Positions 33,089-40,243 of a DNA stretch of 48,797 nt are shown piece after piece; within the stretch, counting starts at the first letter, position 1, and the number at the start of each line of letters is the position of its first letter. The position numbers and the translations under genes are program-made. Below the pieces are notes generated by a model. It was given only the letters and a program-made list of their open reading frames with translations. It had not been told where the DNA came from and made no database searches. This DNA comes from a virus. The stretch spans positions 1 to 48,797 of IMG/VR virus record IMGVR_UViG_3300033553_000216. The stretch is one strand, 5' to 3'.

Positions 33089-33549
33089 TATACTGGCGCT
33101 GTGCCTTCGATAATGTCGTTGTCAATTTCCAGCATGGTCGTCGCGCTGGTAATCTGATCAACAGAGCCAACACTAGTTTTGTACGACATTACCTGCGCGG
33201 TGGTGTACACCGGGGTGCCATCCTGCAGGGTGATCCTGATTGAATAACTGTTGTCATCATCCTGTGCCGTCTGCAACAGTGTTTGACCCGCGTCTGAAAC
33301 GTCGCGAGCCATCTGTAGGGTCACAGAACCATCGTTGAAAGAGCCTTTACGCTTTACTGTACGGCGATCTTTCAGTGGGTTGTGGGTTACAAGGTTGTAT
33401 TCACGACCGAACTCACCGAGATCAGTAATTTCACCAACTTCAGTCCAGGTAACTTCGACGGCTTCAAAGCCTGCGACGTCGTGAGTAGCTGGAAGATTTG
33501 CGCTGATAGACAAAAAGCTACCGGCGGAAGTTTGAGCTGTTGAAGGCAT
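33088..33549 (-). CDS. Major tail tube protein
   Basis: 153 aa. The pattern matches lambda V/TP901-type tube proteins: ISANLPATHDVAGFEAVEVT, WTEVGEITDLGEFGREYN, KRKGSFNDGSVTLQMARD, and AQVMSYKTSVGSVDQIT. It polymerises into the tail tube. It is the first gene of the minus-strand late operon, preceded by AGGAGAACAAAC before the ATG. Its separation from the tape measure by the terminase and head genes is odd. Confidence 0.83.
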   Translation of the reverse strand: MPSTAQTSAGSFLSISANLPATHDVAGFEAVEVTWTEVGEITDLGEFGREYNLVTHNPLKDRRTVKRKGSFNDGSVTLQMARDVSDAGQTLLQTAQDDDNSYSIRITLQDGTPVYTTAQVMSYKTSVGSVDQITSATTMLEIDNDIIEGTAPV

Positions 33550-33582
33550 GTTTGTTCTCCTAGCGGGTTCCGATTGGCCTTA

Positions 33583-33612
33583 ACTATATCACGCTTGGAG
33601 CGCAAGGATACA
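33583..33612 (-). promoter_or_regulatory. Weak candidate late promoter upstream of the tail tube gene
   Basis: On the minus strand a TGTATC hexamer lies 18 bp before TATAGT (33583-33588), about 35 bases ahead of the tail tube ATG. It resembles the early TGTACT/TATAAT pattern only loosely. Confidence 0.35.
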
Positions 33613-33702
33613 GAGGAATTCATCGGCCATGATTGGTTGATACGAGATACCATCTCATTTGACATTGTACCCTTGAATGACACAAAAGGATCTAGGGATC
33701 TT

Positions 33703-33733
33703 CATGGACCAAGTACTTAGTACTAGGTCCATG
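33703..33733. promoter_or_regulatory. Hairpin upstream of the late operon
   Basis: CATGGACC (33703-33710) pairs with GGTCCATG (33726-33733), and the loop contains AGTACTTAGTACT, itself self-complementary. It lies between the late operon start and the 20-bp repeats. Role unknown; it may be an operator or RNA hairpin. Confidence 0.5.
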
Positions 33734-33756
33734 GATTCGTTGGAGTTGGATGACCA

Positions 33757-33836
33757 TGCACGAACCTCCCAGCCCTTGCACGAACTTCTACGACCTTGCA
33801 CGAAGGGCTTAGCCCTTGCACGAAGGGCTTGGCATT
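33757..33836. repeat. Four 20-bp direct repeats (iteron-like)
   Basis: TGCACGAA begins at 33757, 33777, 33797 and 33817, an exact 20-bp period (about two helical turns). The spacer between copies is similar, and the last two units share CCTTGCACGAAGGGCTT. The fixed helical phase suggests co-operative protein binding on one face of the DNA. Confidence 0.85.
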
Positions 33837-33930
33837 ACGCGTGGTAAAGCTTTCAGTTTGAAAAATACCCCGGGCCAGTAGCCGGTGACCCTGCAGACGT
33901 AGTGGCCCCCGTTAATGACAATCACAATCA

Positions 33931-34529
33931 CTATCGTTATCATTTAACATTCAATGTCATTCATCATTCATTATCATTCATCATTCATTGTCATCTATCA
34001 TTCATTATCATTCGTCATTCATTGACACTTGGCACTGAGTGCTAAGTAACACAGATTGTCATTCGTCATTCATTGTCATATGATAATCAGTGCCACATGA
34101 TAGTCATTAACACTTAGCACTCAGTGCCACATGATAGTGATTAACACTTAGCACTCAGTGCCAAGTAGCAGTGATTGTCATTCGTCATTCATTGTCATCT
34201 ATCATTCATTGTCATCTATCATTCATTGTCATTCGTCATTGATTGTCACATGGTAGTCGATGTCATCTATCATTCATTGTCACATGGTAGTCGATGTCAT
34301 TCATCATTCATTATCACATGATAGTCCGTGCCATATGATAATGGTTGTCGTATGATAGCCAGAGTCAAATGATTGAGATTGTCGCATGATAATCATTGTC
34401 ACTTAATACATGGTGCTATATGGTAATGATAATCATTATCACATGATAACGTTATCGTTTGTCATTCATTGTCATATGATCGTCGTTGTCGATGGATAAT
34501 CATTGTCATTTGCATTTATGTTCACATGT
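33931..34529. repeat. Tandem array of about 35 degenerate 17-bp units
   Basis: From 33948 the sequence can be cut every 17 bases for 28 units without a slip. Consensus units are CATTCATTGTCATCTAT and TAATCATTGTCACATGA; for example 34186, 34203, 34220 and 34463 are near-identical. A 6-base insertion at 34424 and one 16-base unit at 34447 are the only clear phase changes before about 34513. A 34-bp higher-order repeat appears at 34101-34168. No coding frame of size is present. The core TTGTCA (or TGACAA) is the best-conserved part. Confidence 0.92.
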
Positions 34530-34933
34530 GACATATTGTCGTCATATCGTCTTATAGCTACTCTCGTAGCCCTCAGCATTATTGCGCGAAGGGCCTTTGT
34601 GGTAATATCAATGTGACTCAAAAACATCATGTGATGAAAGCATCATTTAGGGCTACTCTCGTAGCACTCAGCTACTTTTGACGTTAGCACGTAGGGTAAT
34701 GCGCATTAAGTGATAAAAGCTGAGAGAGCGCATCTCACATATGCTCTCGCTCATATTTTGCTCCCACGTGCGTGTGCGCTATTAAAGTATATAGTGGTTA
34801 CGTATCGTTACATTTCTTAACAAAACTTTACACACTTATCATCTCAATGTGTTAATATTAGTCTTGTCGGTCGTGTAGACCACCAGCCTGCTGAGAGGCA
34901 CGCTGCTAACTTAATCATAAAAGTGAGCATAAT
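34530..34933. other. Intergenic region upstream of the HTH-like gene
   Basis: No gene seen. Two copies of GCTACTCTCGTAGC or a close variant (about 34557 and 34653) and a GTAGGGTAAT segment (about 34691) look like a decayed version of the dispersed intergenic element. A promoter for the gene at 34934 probably lies near 34827-34860, where CTTTACA precedes TTAATATTAG. The roughly 70-base leader contains GGTC-GTGTA-GACC. Confidence 0.5.
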
Positions 34934-35323
34934 ATGACTACTCAAAACGTTGAAATTGTTGAAAATGAAAACACTGAAATTGCTGAGCAAAACGTAAAGT
35001 CAATGATCGAACTTCTTGACACTGACAAAAAATTGACTGTCAAAGATTTGGCTTCTAAGATAAACGAAATCGTTGAATTTGTCAATAAAAACTCGATTGC
35101 TGCGCAAAGTTCAGGTGACACAGTTCGTGACATAAAGTCAGATCGTGCAATGACTGATGAAGATGCAAGGGCTGTATTGCTTGGCGATCTCAAAGATTTG
35201 TCGACAAAAGAAGCGGCCTTGGATTTGGGGCTTTCTTATGGACAAATTTATTCATGTCGTAAAGGTTTCACATTTAAGAAAGTTTACAAAGAATTTCGTG
35301 AACTTAATTCAGAGGAATCATAA
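34934..35323 (+). CDS. Putative DNA-binding protein beside the repeat array
   Basis: 129 aa. An acidic N-terminus (VEIVENENTEIAEQNVKS) and a helical middle are followed by a helix-turn-helix-like C-terminus: LKDLSTKEAALDLGLSYGQI, then YSCRKGFTFKKVYKEFRE, where STKEAALDLGLSYGQIYS fits the HTH pattern. It is the only substantial gene in the 3.5 kb repeat locus, is transcribed away from the 17-bp array and has its own terminator. It may bind the repeats or regulate the divergent operons; this is inference. Confidence 0.72.
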   Translation: MTTQNVEIVENENTEIAEQNVKSMIELLDTDKKLTVKDLASKINEIVEFVNKNSIAAQSSGDTVRDIKSDRAMTDEDARAVLLGDLKDLSTKEAALDLGLSYGQIYSCRKGFTFKKVYKEFRELNSEES

Positions 35324-35395
35324 ATGATAATCATTATCTTTGGAATGTGTGTCATCGCGGGCCTCGGGATTTCTCGAGCTCTTAGAATCATTTGA
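35324..35395 (+). CDS. 23-aa hydrophobic peptide ORF
   Basis: An ATG directly after the stop of the upstream gene opens a 23-codon frame, MIIIIFGMCVIAGLGISRAL plus three more residues. It is almost entirely a membrane segment with basic residues at the end. AGAGGA lies 8-10 bases before the start. It resembles small toxic or membrane-acting peptides in size only; it may be a chance frame. Confidence 0.4.
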   Translation: MIIIIFGMCVIAGLGISRALRII

Positions 35396-35398
35396 TAT

Positions 35399-35426
35399 AA
35401 AGACCGCCTTCGGGCGGTCTTTTTTT
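35399..35426 (+). terminator. Rho-independent terminator
   Basis: GACCGCC-TTCG-GGCGGTC followed by seven T residues. It ends the transcript of the HTH-like gene. Confidence 0.92.
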
Positions 35427-35566
35427 ATGCGTGAAATAAATATTGCCGAGCAATTCGGCAATAATGCATAGCGGAGCTCCCGAGTCGTCCGAACCACTCT
35501 CTACCGGTCGCCCGACGTCCGTTGGTCATATCGGAGCATTCCAGGTCATAATTGCTGAGAGCTACT

Positions 35567-35660
35567 CAGAGCGCATCCAGCTACATTTATAGCTAGCCAG
35601 TAGGTATATATAGGTAGCAGCTACTAGCTATGCTCAGAGCGCTCAGAGTAGCTCTAAATG
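35567..35660. repeat. Inverted-end element, divergent copy of the dispersed family
   Basis: GAGCTACTCAGAGCGC at the left and GCTCAGAGTAGCTC at the right are inverted, around a centre with repeated TAGC and GGTATATATAGG. The arms share the CAGAGCG motif with the elements at 3176, 11501 and 39047, but the CCCTACGGG core is missing. Confidence 0.5.
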
Positions 35661-35886
35661 CTACTCGAGATATATACCTAAAATATTATATAAAACAACG
35701 ATTTACATGAGAACTATCCAGATCGCCTCCAACATATGAACGTCGTTCGATGCGCAGTACCCATCGTCCCCAAGCAAAGCATCATCCAGGGCGACCTGGG
35801 CGCTTCGTGGACGGTCCCTTTGAAAGCCCCAAAGAAATCAACGACCTAGCACGGAGCGCCATGGTCTTAGCTCCCAGACCCTTGTA

Positions 35887-36010
35887 TGTCCATACAGATT
35901 TCTAAGCGCCACATGCCTATACAGATTTTCTACGCCCTGGGTGCCTATACAGGTCATCATGCCTATACAGATCCATGGGCTTAGCACTTAGCATGCGTCC
36001 ATACAAGTTC
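35887..36010. repeat. Five copies of a TGCCTATACAGATT-like motif
   Basis: Copies start near 35887, 35914, 35942, 35960 and 35994. Read on the minus strand they are AATCTGTATAGGCA, the same kind of leader that precedes early minus-strand starts (for example 40219-40237 and 44686-44705). They may be decayed gene starts or regulatory sites. No gene is seen from 35430 to 37125. Confidence 0.6.
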
Positions 36011-36113
36011 ATTTCGGCTGCAGGGATCACGGCTGCCTTGGATTCTAAGAAATCCTTGAGGAAATTATGGGCTTCGACGCATCAAATGCCATGGACTTAG
36101 CTCCTAGTTGTTG

Positions 36114-36545
36114 ATTTCATTAGGAAAGCTCCTAAGTTGTTGATTTCTTAAGAACACCGGGGTTTTGTCCTTCGTTTTATTTTTTTTATATAACTTTATG
36201 AACTATTAAGGTTAAAAAATGAGCTATCTCCTGGTGTCGTAAGTTGTTGATTTCTTAAGAACACCGGGGTTTCATTTTTGGTTTCATTTTTGACGGCTGT
36301 TTCGGGGGCCGTCGTAACTTGTTGATTTCTTAAGAACACCGGGGTTTCATTTTTAGTTTTATTTTTTTAAGTTATTCCGGATTTAAAAACTACAAAGGTA
36401 CCTCGGCCCGGGGTCCCTGCTACAGTGTTTATGTCCTTATCGATACACTGCTACATGCGTATTCTACATCTTTATATTTATATAAATTATACTAAAAAAT
36501 AAAAATAAAAATGAAACCCCGCTGTTCTTATAAAAACAACAACTT
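36114..36545. repeat. Roughly 32-bp repeats, three direct and one inverted, beside AT-rich DNA (candidate origin)
   Basis: GTTGATTTCTTAAGAACACC followed by GGGGTTT occurs at about 36138, 36245 and 36321, with a partial copy at 36117. An inverted, slightly altered copy (AAACCCCGCTGTTCTTAT) lies at about 36514-36531. TTTCTTAAGAA is palindromic. AT-rich stretches (36171-36220, 36360-36370, 36470-36510) lie between them. Confidence 0.75.
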
Positions 36546-37083
36546 GTAGGGCCCCGAAGTACGTTCCATTTATAGTTTTAACATCAGGTGGTTACTTTTT
36601 GAGCTACTCCCAGAGGATTCTTAGCACTAAGCGCTAAGCCCTACGCTCCCCTTATAACTTTACGATCTTTAAGGATACCAAGGACTAAGTACAAAGATCT
36701 CAATGACCGAGCCCATGGTCCGAAATATTTGTGGCTCACTCCACAGCCTTACCTAGCCCCTATCCGAAGCCCAGAGCGCTAAGTGCTCAGCATTCCATCT
36801 GAACATTCATCACAAGCAATCTCTCGTCAGCTCCAGCACATACTTTAATGCTGGCCTATAGTAAGCTACGTGCCATTTGAAATGCTCATTAGAAGCTACT
36901 AGAGTAGCTCTCATACGCAATAACATAATCTGCCATAAGGCAACATTCTCAGCTTCGCGCGCTTTCTAAGACAAAGACAGTCAGTAATTATTTGTGATAC
37001 GCGGGCGAAGTGCTGGGTCGGGGTGCGGGGTGTGGGGTCTTTGTCACCTGAATACAGGGTCATAACTACAAGTGAGCACGCAG
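36546..37083. other. Non-coding stretch, nothing assigned
   Basis: No frame with a good start and SD is visible on either strand. It holds short palindromic pieces such as TTAGCACTAAGCGCTAAG and a G-rich run (CGGGGTGCGGGGTGTGGGG near 37019) but no clear promoter. It may be the leftover of deleted early genes. Confidence 0.5.
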
Positions 37084-37105
37084 AAAAAAGGCCTCCGAAG
37101 AGGCC
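37084..37105 (-). terminator. Rho-independent terminator of the early operon
   Basis: On the minus strand GGCCTC-TTCG-GAGGCC is followed by TTTTTT, 20 bases after the stop of the gene at 37126. Confidence 0.88.
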
Positions 37106-37125
37106 AAGGACTTAATGTGGAGTGT

Positions 37126-37437
37126 TTAGTCTTCGAAGTAGCCTTCGTCACATGCGTATTGATAAAGTTCTAACTCGAGTGTTTTAAGCCACTCAGTCTT
37201 TGTGTTGAATTCTTCGTTGCCCAGGGCAAGATGAAATGTCTCGCCGTTATCAAGGATGTCGATAAACAGTGCGGGTTGGCCATCGACTTTGTAAGTGATG
37301 ACTTCGGCGTTTTCGACGTCTATAATATTCTCAGCATATTGAATCGCTGCTTCGTGTCCGAGCTTAACAAGTAGCTCGAGTTTGCAAGCGACACGGCCTG
37401 CTACGAATTGCTCGAACGTTGGGGTTTGCTTAGCCAT
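37126..37437 (-). CDS. Early protein, unknown function (103 aa, acidic)
   Basis: The N-terminus is helical (QTPTFEQFVAGRVACKLELL), followed by VITYKVDGQPALFIDILDNG strands and an acidic aromatic end (YQYACDEGYFED). AAGGA lies upstream of the ATG. It is the last gene before the terminator and is probably co-transcribed with the 67-aa gene from the promoter at 37698. Not recognised. Confidence 0.7.
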   Translation of the reverse strand: MAKQTPTFEQFVAGRVACKLELLVKLGHEAAIQYAENIIDVENAEVITYKVDGQPALFIDILDNGETFHLALGNEEFNTKTEWLKTLELELYQYACDEGYFED

Positions 37438-37448
37438 GGTCTTAGTCC

Positions 37449-37652
37449 TTATGCGGTGTGGTCGAGGAAATCGTATTTTGTGACTTCGCCATGTTCACGG
37501 CGGTTTACCATAACAACACGGTCTTCAGCTTGTGCTCTGCCGAAGGAAAGCGGGAAGTCTGCAACTTCAATGATTGATTTGCCAAGGGCGTGGTCCGAGG
37601 AATATGCGGCTACGCGAATTTTGTCTTTGAAGATTTCTGTCATGAGTTCCAT
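37449..37652 (-). CDS. Early protein, unknown function (67 aa)
   Basis: MELMTEIFKDKIRVAAYSSD, then a basic/acidic alternating middle (GRAQAEDRVVMVNRREHGE). AAAGG precedes the start, and a consensus promoter lies 46 bases upstream. Small soluble protein of unknown role. Confidence 0.65.
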   Translation of the reverse strand: MELMTEIFKDKIRVAAYSSDHALGKSIIEVADFPLSFGRAQAEDRVVMVNRREHGEVTKYDFLDHTA

Positions 37653-37697
37653 GATTTGTGCCTTTATAGTTTGTGGTTGATTTCATTTCACAAGTTC

Positions 37698-37725
37698 ATT
37701 ATATCAAGTCTGGCAAGAGAGTACA
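37698..37725 (-). promoter_or_regulatory. Early promoter TGTACT-N16-TATAAT
   Basis: On the minus strand TGTACT (37720-37725) and a perfect TATAAT (37698-37703) are 16 bp apart, ahead of the 67-aa and 103-aa genes. Confidence 0.75.
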
Positions 37726-37738
37726 CATAAAAACGCAT

Positions 37739-37763
37739 AAAAAAGCCTGATCGAAGTCAGGCT
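37739..37763 (-). terminator. Rho-independent terminator
   Basis: Minus strand AGCCTGA-CTTCGA-TCAGGCT followed by a T-run, just after the stop of the gene at 37773. Confidence 0.88.
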
Positions 37764-37772
37764 CACTGTGAG

Positions 37773-37994
37773 TCATAATTCGACGAAGCCCCGAGGGTAG
37801 TGGCGCATGGTGCTGTGGTCAAATTCTAAGTCGTGGTACTCAAAGCAGAATTTACGACCGAAGAGTTCAAAAGCTTTCTCCCTGCCCTGCGAGGCATCGT
37901 CTGCCTCGAAAACAGCTACACAGTCTTTATCAACTGTTTGGCCATTGATGCGATGGACGTGGTCTTGACCCATTGTAACATAGTGCTTAGGCAT
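37773..37994 (-). CDS. Early protein, unknown function (73 aa)
   Basis: The start is placed at 37994 (MPKHYVTMGQDHVHRINGQT), which overlaps the upstream gene by 8 bases and has GGTGAT before it; the longer frame runs inside that gene. VAVFEADDASQGREKAFELF resembles small phage proteins with a short beta-alpha unit that read a 'modified frame' of an argument, but no family can be named. Ends before a terminator. Confidence 0.65.
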   Translation of the reverse strand: MPKHYVTMGQDHVHRINGQTVDKDCVAVFEADDASQGREKAFELFGRKFCFEYHDLEFDHSTMRHYPRGFVEL

Positions 37995-38226
37995 TGTGAT
38001 CACCATTAAGAGTTGTGTCTGAGATTTCATCAGCTGCGATTTGTGGTAGACGCTGCCATCTGTGAGTGAGTTCCATGAGCTCATCTGTGTTCTTGGCAAT
38101 GAGCTTTCGATCATTTGAGCCTGGGGGTGGGTTCCGTGATCTAAGGGTTTTGATATCTCCCAGCAGGAACATAACCCTATACAGAAGTAAGTACTCTTCC
38201 TCTGCGACTTCGATCTGCTTAGTCAT
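37987..38226 (-). CDS. Early protein, unknown function (79 aa)
   Basis: Helical, with leucine-rich segment EEEYLLLYRVMFLLGDIKTL and ELMELTHRWQRLPQIAADEI. GGAG lies 7 bases before the ATG, which overlaps the end of the 55-aa membrane gene. Unknown role. Confidence 0.68.
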   Translation of the reverse strand: MTKQIEVAEEEYLLLYRVMFLLGDIKTLRSRNPPPGSNDRKLIAKNTDELMELTHRWQRLPQIAADEISDTTLNGDHNA

Positions 38227-38386
38227 ATTTCTTCTCCAGATAAGTTAAGAACCAGCGATACGAATCTGTGACACCTAGAAAGAGAATGGCCGAAATTATT
38301 ATTGACCACGTCCCATGAATATCATGGGCACCTACAAATGTGACGAACAGCATGAGTTGAATGGGTCTGTAAATTGAATCAGGCAT
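38219..38386 (-). CDS. Small two-segment membrane protein (55 aa)
   Basis: ATG at 38386 has AAGGAG 6 bases upstream. The product has IQLMLFVTFVGA and WSIIISAILFLGVT hydrophobic stretches, then a charged end (YLEKKYD). The stop overlaps the next start (ATGACTAA). It fills an otherwise empty 170-base gap exactly, which supports real coding. Function unknown. Confidence 0.7.
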   Translation of the reverse strand: MPDSIYRPIQLMLFVTFVGAHDIHGTWSIIISAILFLGVTDSYRWFLTYLEKKYD

Positions 38387-38396
38387 TGTGATCTCC

Positions 38397-38780
38397 TTAA
38401 ATGATGTATTGTGCGTGTTTATACTGTTCTACATGAGACAGTATTTCATCCATGACTTCTTCGAGCCAAAAGTTATCGATGCCCTTGAAGCCCTTTGGAT
38501 AAGTGATATTCACAGCGTCCTCAGCGCTAATGCGTACAAAGATAGGGTTAACCCTTACCGCTGTGTCATCAGCGAAAGAGAGACCGAATCGAAGAGTTAA
38601 GTCATCGACCGAAAAAATAAGATCGAAATCCGTGAACCCTCGAATGCCCCTATAAATGTCGATGGGCGCTTCATTGATCTCCACTCTTTTAGCAGGCACC
38701 TCTATACAAACAGGCTGAGCGCGATGATCTATGAGCATACGCTTGCAAAGAACTTTGACTACTAGGTGATTGAATTTCAT
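38397..38780 (-). CDS. Early protein, unknown function (127 aa)
   Basis: Mixed alpha/beta: HLVVKVLCKRMLIDHRAQPV, VEINEAPIDIYRGIRGF, LTLRFGLSFADD, and a C-terminal acidic helix (NFWLEEVMDEILSHVEQ). GGAG precedes the ATG, which overlaps the preceding stop. Not recognised. Confidence 0.68.
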   Translation of the reverse strand: MKFNHLVVKVLCKRMLIDHRAQPVCIEVPAKRVEINEAPIDIYRGIRGFTDFDLIFSVDDLTLRFGLSFADDTAVRVNPIFVRISAEDAVNITYPKGFKGIDNFWLEEVMDEILSHVEQYKHAQYII

Positions 38781-39001
38781 CGGTTCTCTCCATATTTTAA
38801 TGTGCCATTTTTAAGACTGTGCGTACGTATTGCGATCCGTGCATTGACGATACATTCACTGACGTAATGTCTTAGCTCTGTGTCAGCAATAGCATCGGCG
38901 CTTATCTCTGCCTGGGCTAAGTACTTCTGTGTCAGTGCTTTGACCTGGTCTGTCTCAGTTCCAACACATAGTGTAACCCATGAATTGTGTTCTTCGCTCA
39001 T
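38777..39001 (-). CDS. Early protein, unknown function (74 aa)
   Basis: The start is placed at 39001 (MSEEHNSWVTLC), with AAAGG upstream; the longer frame extends into the repeat element without an SD. The rest is helical (QVKALTQKYLAQAEISADAI). Its leader lies against the element at 39047-39129. Confidence 0.65.
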   Translation of the reverse strand: MSEEHNSWVTLCVGTETDQVKALTQKYLAQAEISADAIADTELRHYVSECIVNARIAIRTHSLKNGTLKYGENR

Positions 39002-39046
39002 AATGATACCTTTATAACTAAGTTGGTTAAAATTTGAGTAAGTAGG

Positions 39047-39129
39047 GCGCTCTGAGAACGCTCCCACCTACTTTTAAAGGGGCCAGCCCGTAGGGTAACA
39101 TAGCTTAAAATAGCTACTTATCAGAGCGC
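39047..39129. repeat. Dispersed inverted-end intergenic element, copy 4
   Basis: Ends GCGCTCTGA (39047-39055) and TCAGAGCGC (39121-39129) are perfect inverted repeats. The core lies at 39081-39102 in the same orientation as copy 2. The element encodes the last residues (Arg-Ser-Asp-Lys-stop) of the gene at 39114. Confidence 0.85.
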
Positions 39130-39374
39130 ATTCTAGTACCATTGACCTTGGAATGCATAACACAGGTAATACCATCGACCACGGGCTTAAAGAACTGGAT
39201 GTCATAAGTCGACTCTTCAGGCAGCGGCACTTTGTACGTAAAGATGTCCAGCTCTGTATCAGAGAACACCATGTCTTGGAATGCTTCCTGGGTTTTATCC
39301 ATTGCTGCTATTGCACTTTTAGCAGTGGCCCATCCGAAAGCACATACAGCGAAGTAGTGATGATTTTGTTCCAT
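39114..39374 (-). CDS. Early protein, unknown function (86 aa)
   Basis: MEQNHHYFAVCAFGWATAKS then AIAAMDKTQEAFQDMVF, and a beta part (LDIFTYKVPLPEESTYDIQF). GAGGGG lies ahead of the ATG. The final codons come from the repeat element. Probably co-transcribed with the 93-aa gene. Unknown. Confidence 0.66.
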   Translation of the reverse strand: MEQNHHYFAVCAFGWATAKSAIAAMDKTQEAFQDMVFSDTELDIFTYKVPLPEESTYDIQFFKPVVDGITCVMHSKVNGTRMRSDK

Positions 39375-39379
39375 TATAG

Positions 39380-39661
39380 TTACCCCTCTAAAGCCTGCTT
39401 GACTGTGACATAGGTACGGATGTTGTATTCAAGTAGTGTCTTGCCCTCAAATTTGAGGCTGCAAGCATACTCGAGCACGAATTTAGGTGGCTCAAGGCCG
39501 ATACTGTATTTCACAGCGATCATGCGCTTGGAGCTGGATGTCAAGCACTTGGCGACCTGAACTGCGGCCATGGCTTCAGTAGGTGCAATCCCTGTAGCCC
39601 AGATGCAATTGGCGTGCCAAGAGCGGAGGACTTTGCGTGTGGTGAGTGTCAGCATATTCAT
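39380..39661 (-). CDS. Early protein, unknown function (93 aa)
   Basis: Basic protein with WHANCIWATGIAPTEAMAAV and a beta end (TLLEYNIRTYVTVKQALEG). AGAGG lies 3 bases before the ATG at 39661 and 9 bases before a second ATG two codons later, so either may be used. The promoter at 39702 lies upstream. Confidence 0.66.
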   Translation of the reverse strand: MNMLTLTTRKVLRSWHANCIWATGIAPTEAMAAVQVAKCLTSSSKRMIAVKYSIGLEPPKFVLEYACSLKFEGKTLLEYNIRTYVTVKQALEG

Positions 39662-39701
39662 GTACCTCTAAGTCGTTATAGTTAATCGATATCACAAGTA
39701 C

Positions 39702-39730
39702 ATCATATCTGATCAGGCGAGAGAAGTACA
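39702..39730 (-). promoter_or_regulatory. Early promoter TGTACT-N17-TATGAT
   Basis: Minus strand TGTACT (39725-39730) and TATGAT (39702-39707), 17 bp apart, about 41 bases before the 93-aa gene. It sits right after the terminator of the upstream gene. Confidence 0.7.
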
Positions 39731-39733
39731 AAC

Positions 39734-39760
39734 AAAAACGCCCAGACCTAGATCTGGGCG
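39734..39760 (-). terminator. Rho-independent terminator
   Basis: Minus strand CGCCCAGA-loop-TCTGGGCG followed by TTTTT, after the gene at 39781. Confidence 0.88.
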
Positions 39761-39780
39761 CTCGAAGTATAGTGCTGGGT

Positions 39781-40218
39781 TTAAAGTACCGTAAAGGCCA
39801 CTGGAGGTTGTTCGACATAAGCTACCGCGTAAGACTTATAGATTCGATACTTGTCTTTAGTCTCACGAACCATGGACGAAGCTATATCACGGGCGTCATC
39901 ATGTAAATCAGCGCTACCATCGACTTCGCCAGTCCTTTCATTGATGATAATGAAATTCCAGATCTCCACTGGTTTCACAGGCTCTGTCAAGAAATGCAAG
40001 TAACCTGCAGCTTCAGGGAACCTTACAGGGATTCCATGACCTTCTAGCGCCTCTATACAATATCTCTGATTGACACCGTTGTCATACTGCACATCGATAC
40101 TAAAATTTCCAGGCATGCTTCGATCGTAGGTGACTTCTTTAATTGTGCCGGTCCATCCATTGCGTGAACCGCCTTTACGATACTGAATACGACGACCTAA
40201 AATATTTGATTGATTCAT
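39781..40218 (-). CDS. Early protein, unknown function (145 aa)
   Basis: The N-terminal part (ILGRRIQYRKGGSRNGWTGT, IKEVTYDRSMPGNFSIDVQY) looks like a small beta-barrel, and the C-terminal half is helical (DARDIASSMVRETKDKYRIY). Upstream is AATCTGTATAGG, a motif repeated near 35.9 kb. Not recognised. Confidence 0.68.
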   Translation of the reverse strand: MNQSNILGRRIQYRKGGSRNGWTGTIKEVTYDRSMPGNFSIDVQYDNGVNQRYCIEALEGHGIPVRFPEAAGYLHFLTEPVKPVEIWNFIIINERTGEVDGSADLHDDARDIASSMVRETKDKYRIYKSYAVAYVEQPPVAFTVL

Positions 40219-40243
40219 TGTGATAACACCTATACAGATTTGA

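Noticed and set aside
33387-33683. 98-codon minus frame overlapping the tail tube gene start
   Set aside because: Out of frame with the well-supported tail tube protein, no SD, and no domain.
33931-34529. 17-bp array as a CRISPR array
   Set aside because: There are no unique spacers between conserved repeats; the units themselves are contiguous and degenerate, and no cas genes are present.
39576-39818. 80-codon minus frame between two early genes
   Set aside because: It runs through a terminator, a promoter and the ends of two better genes in other frames.
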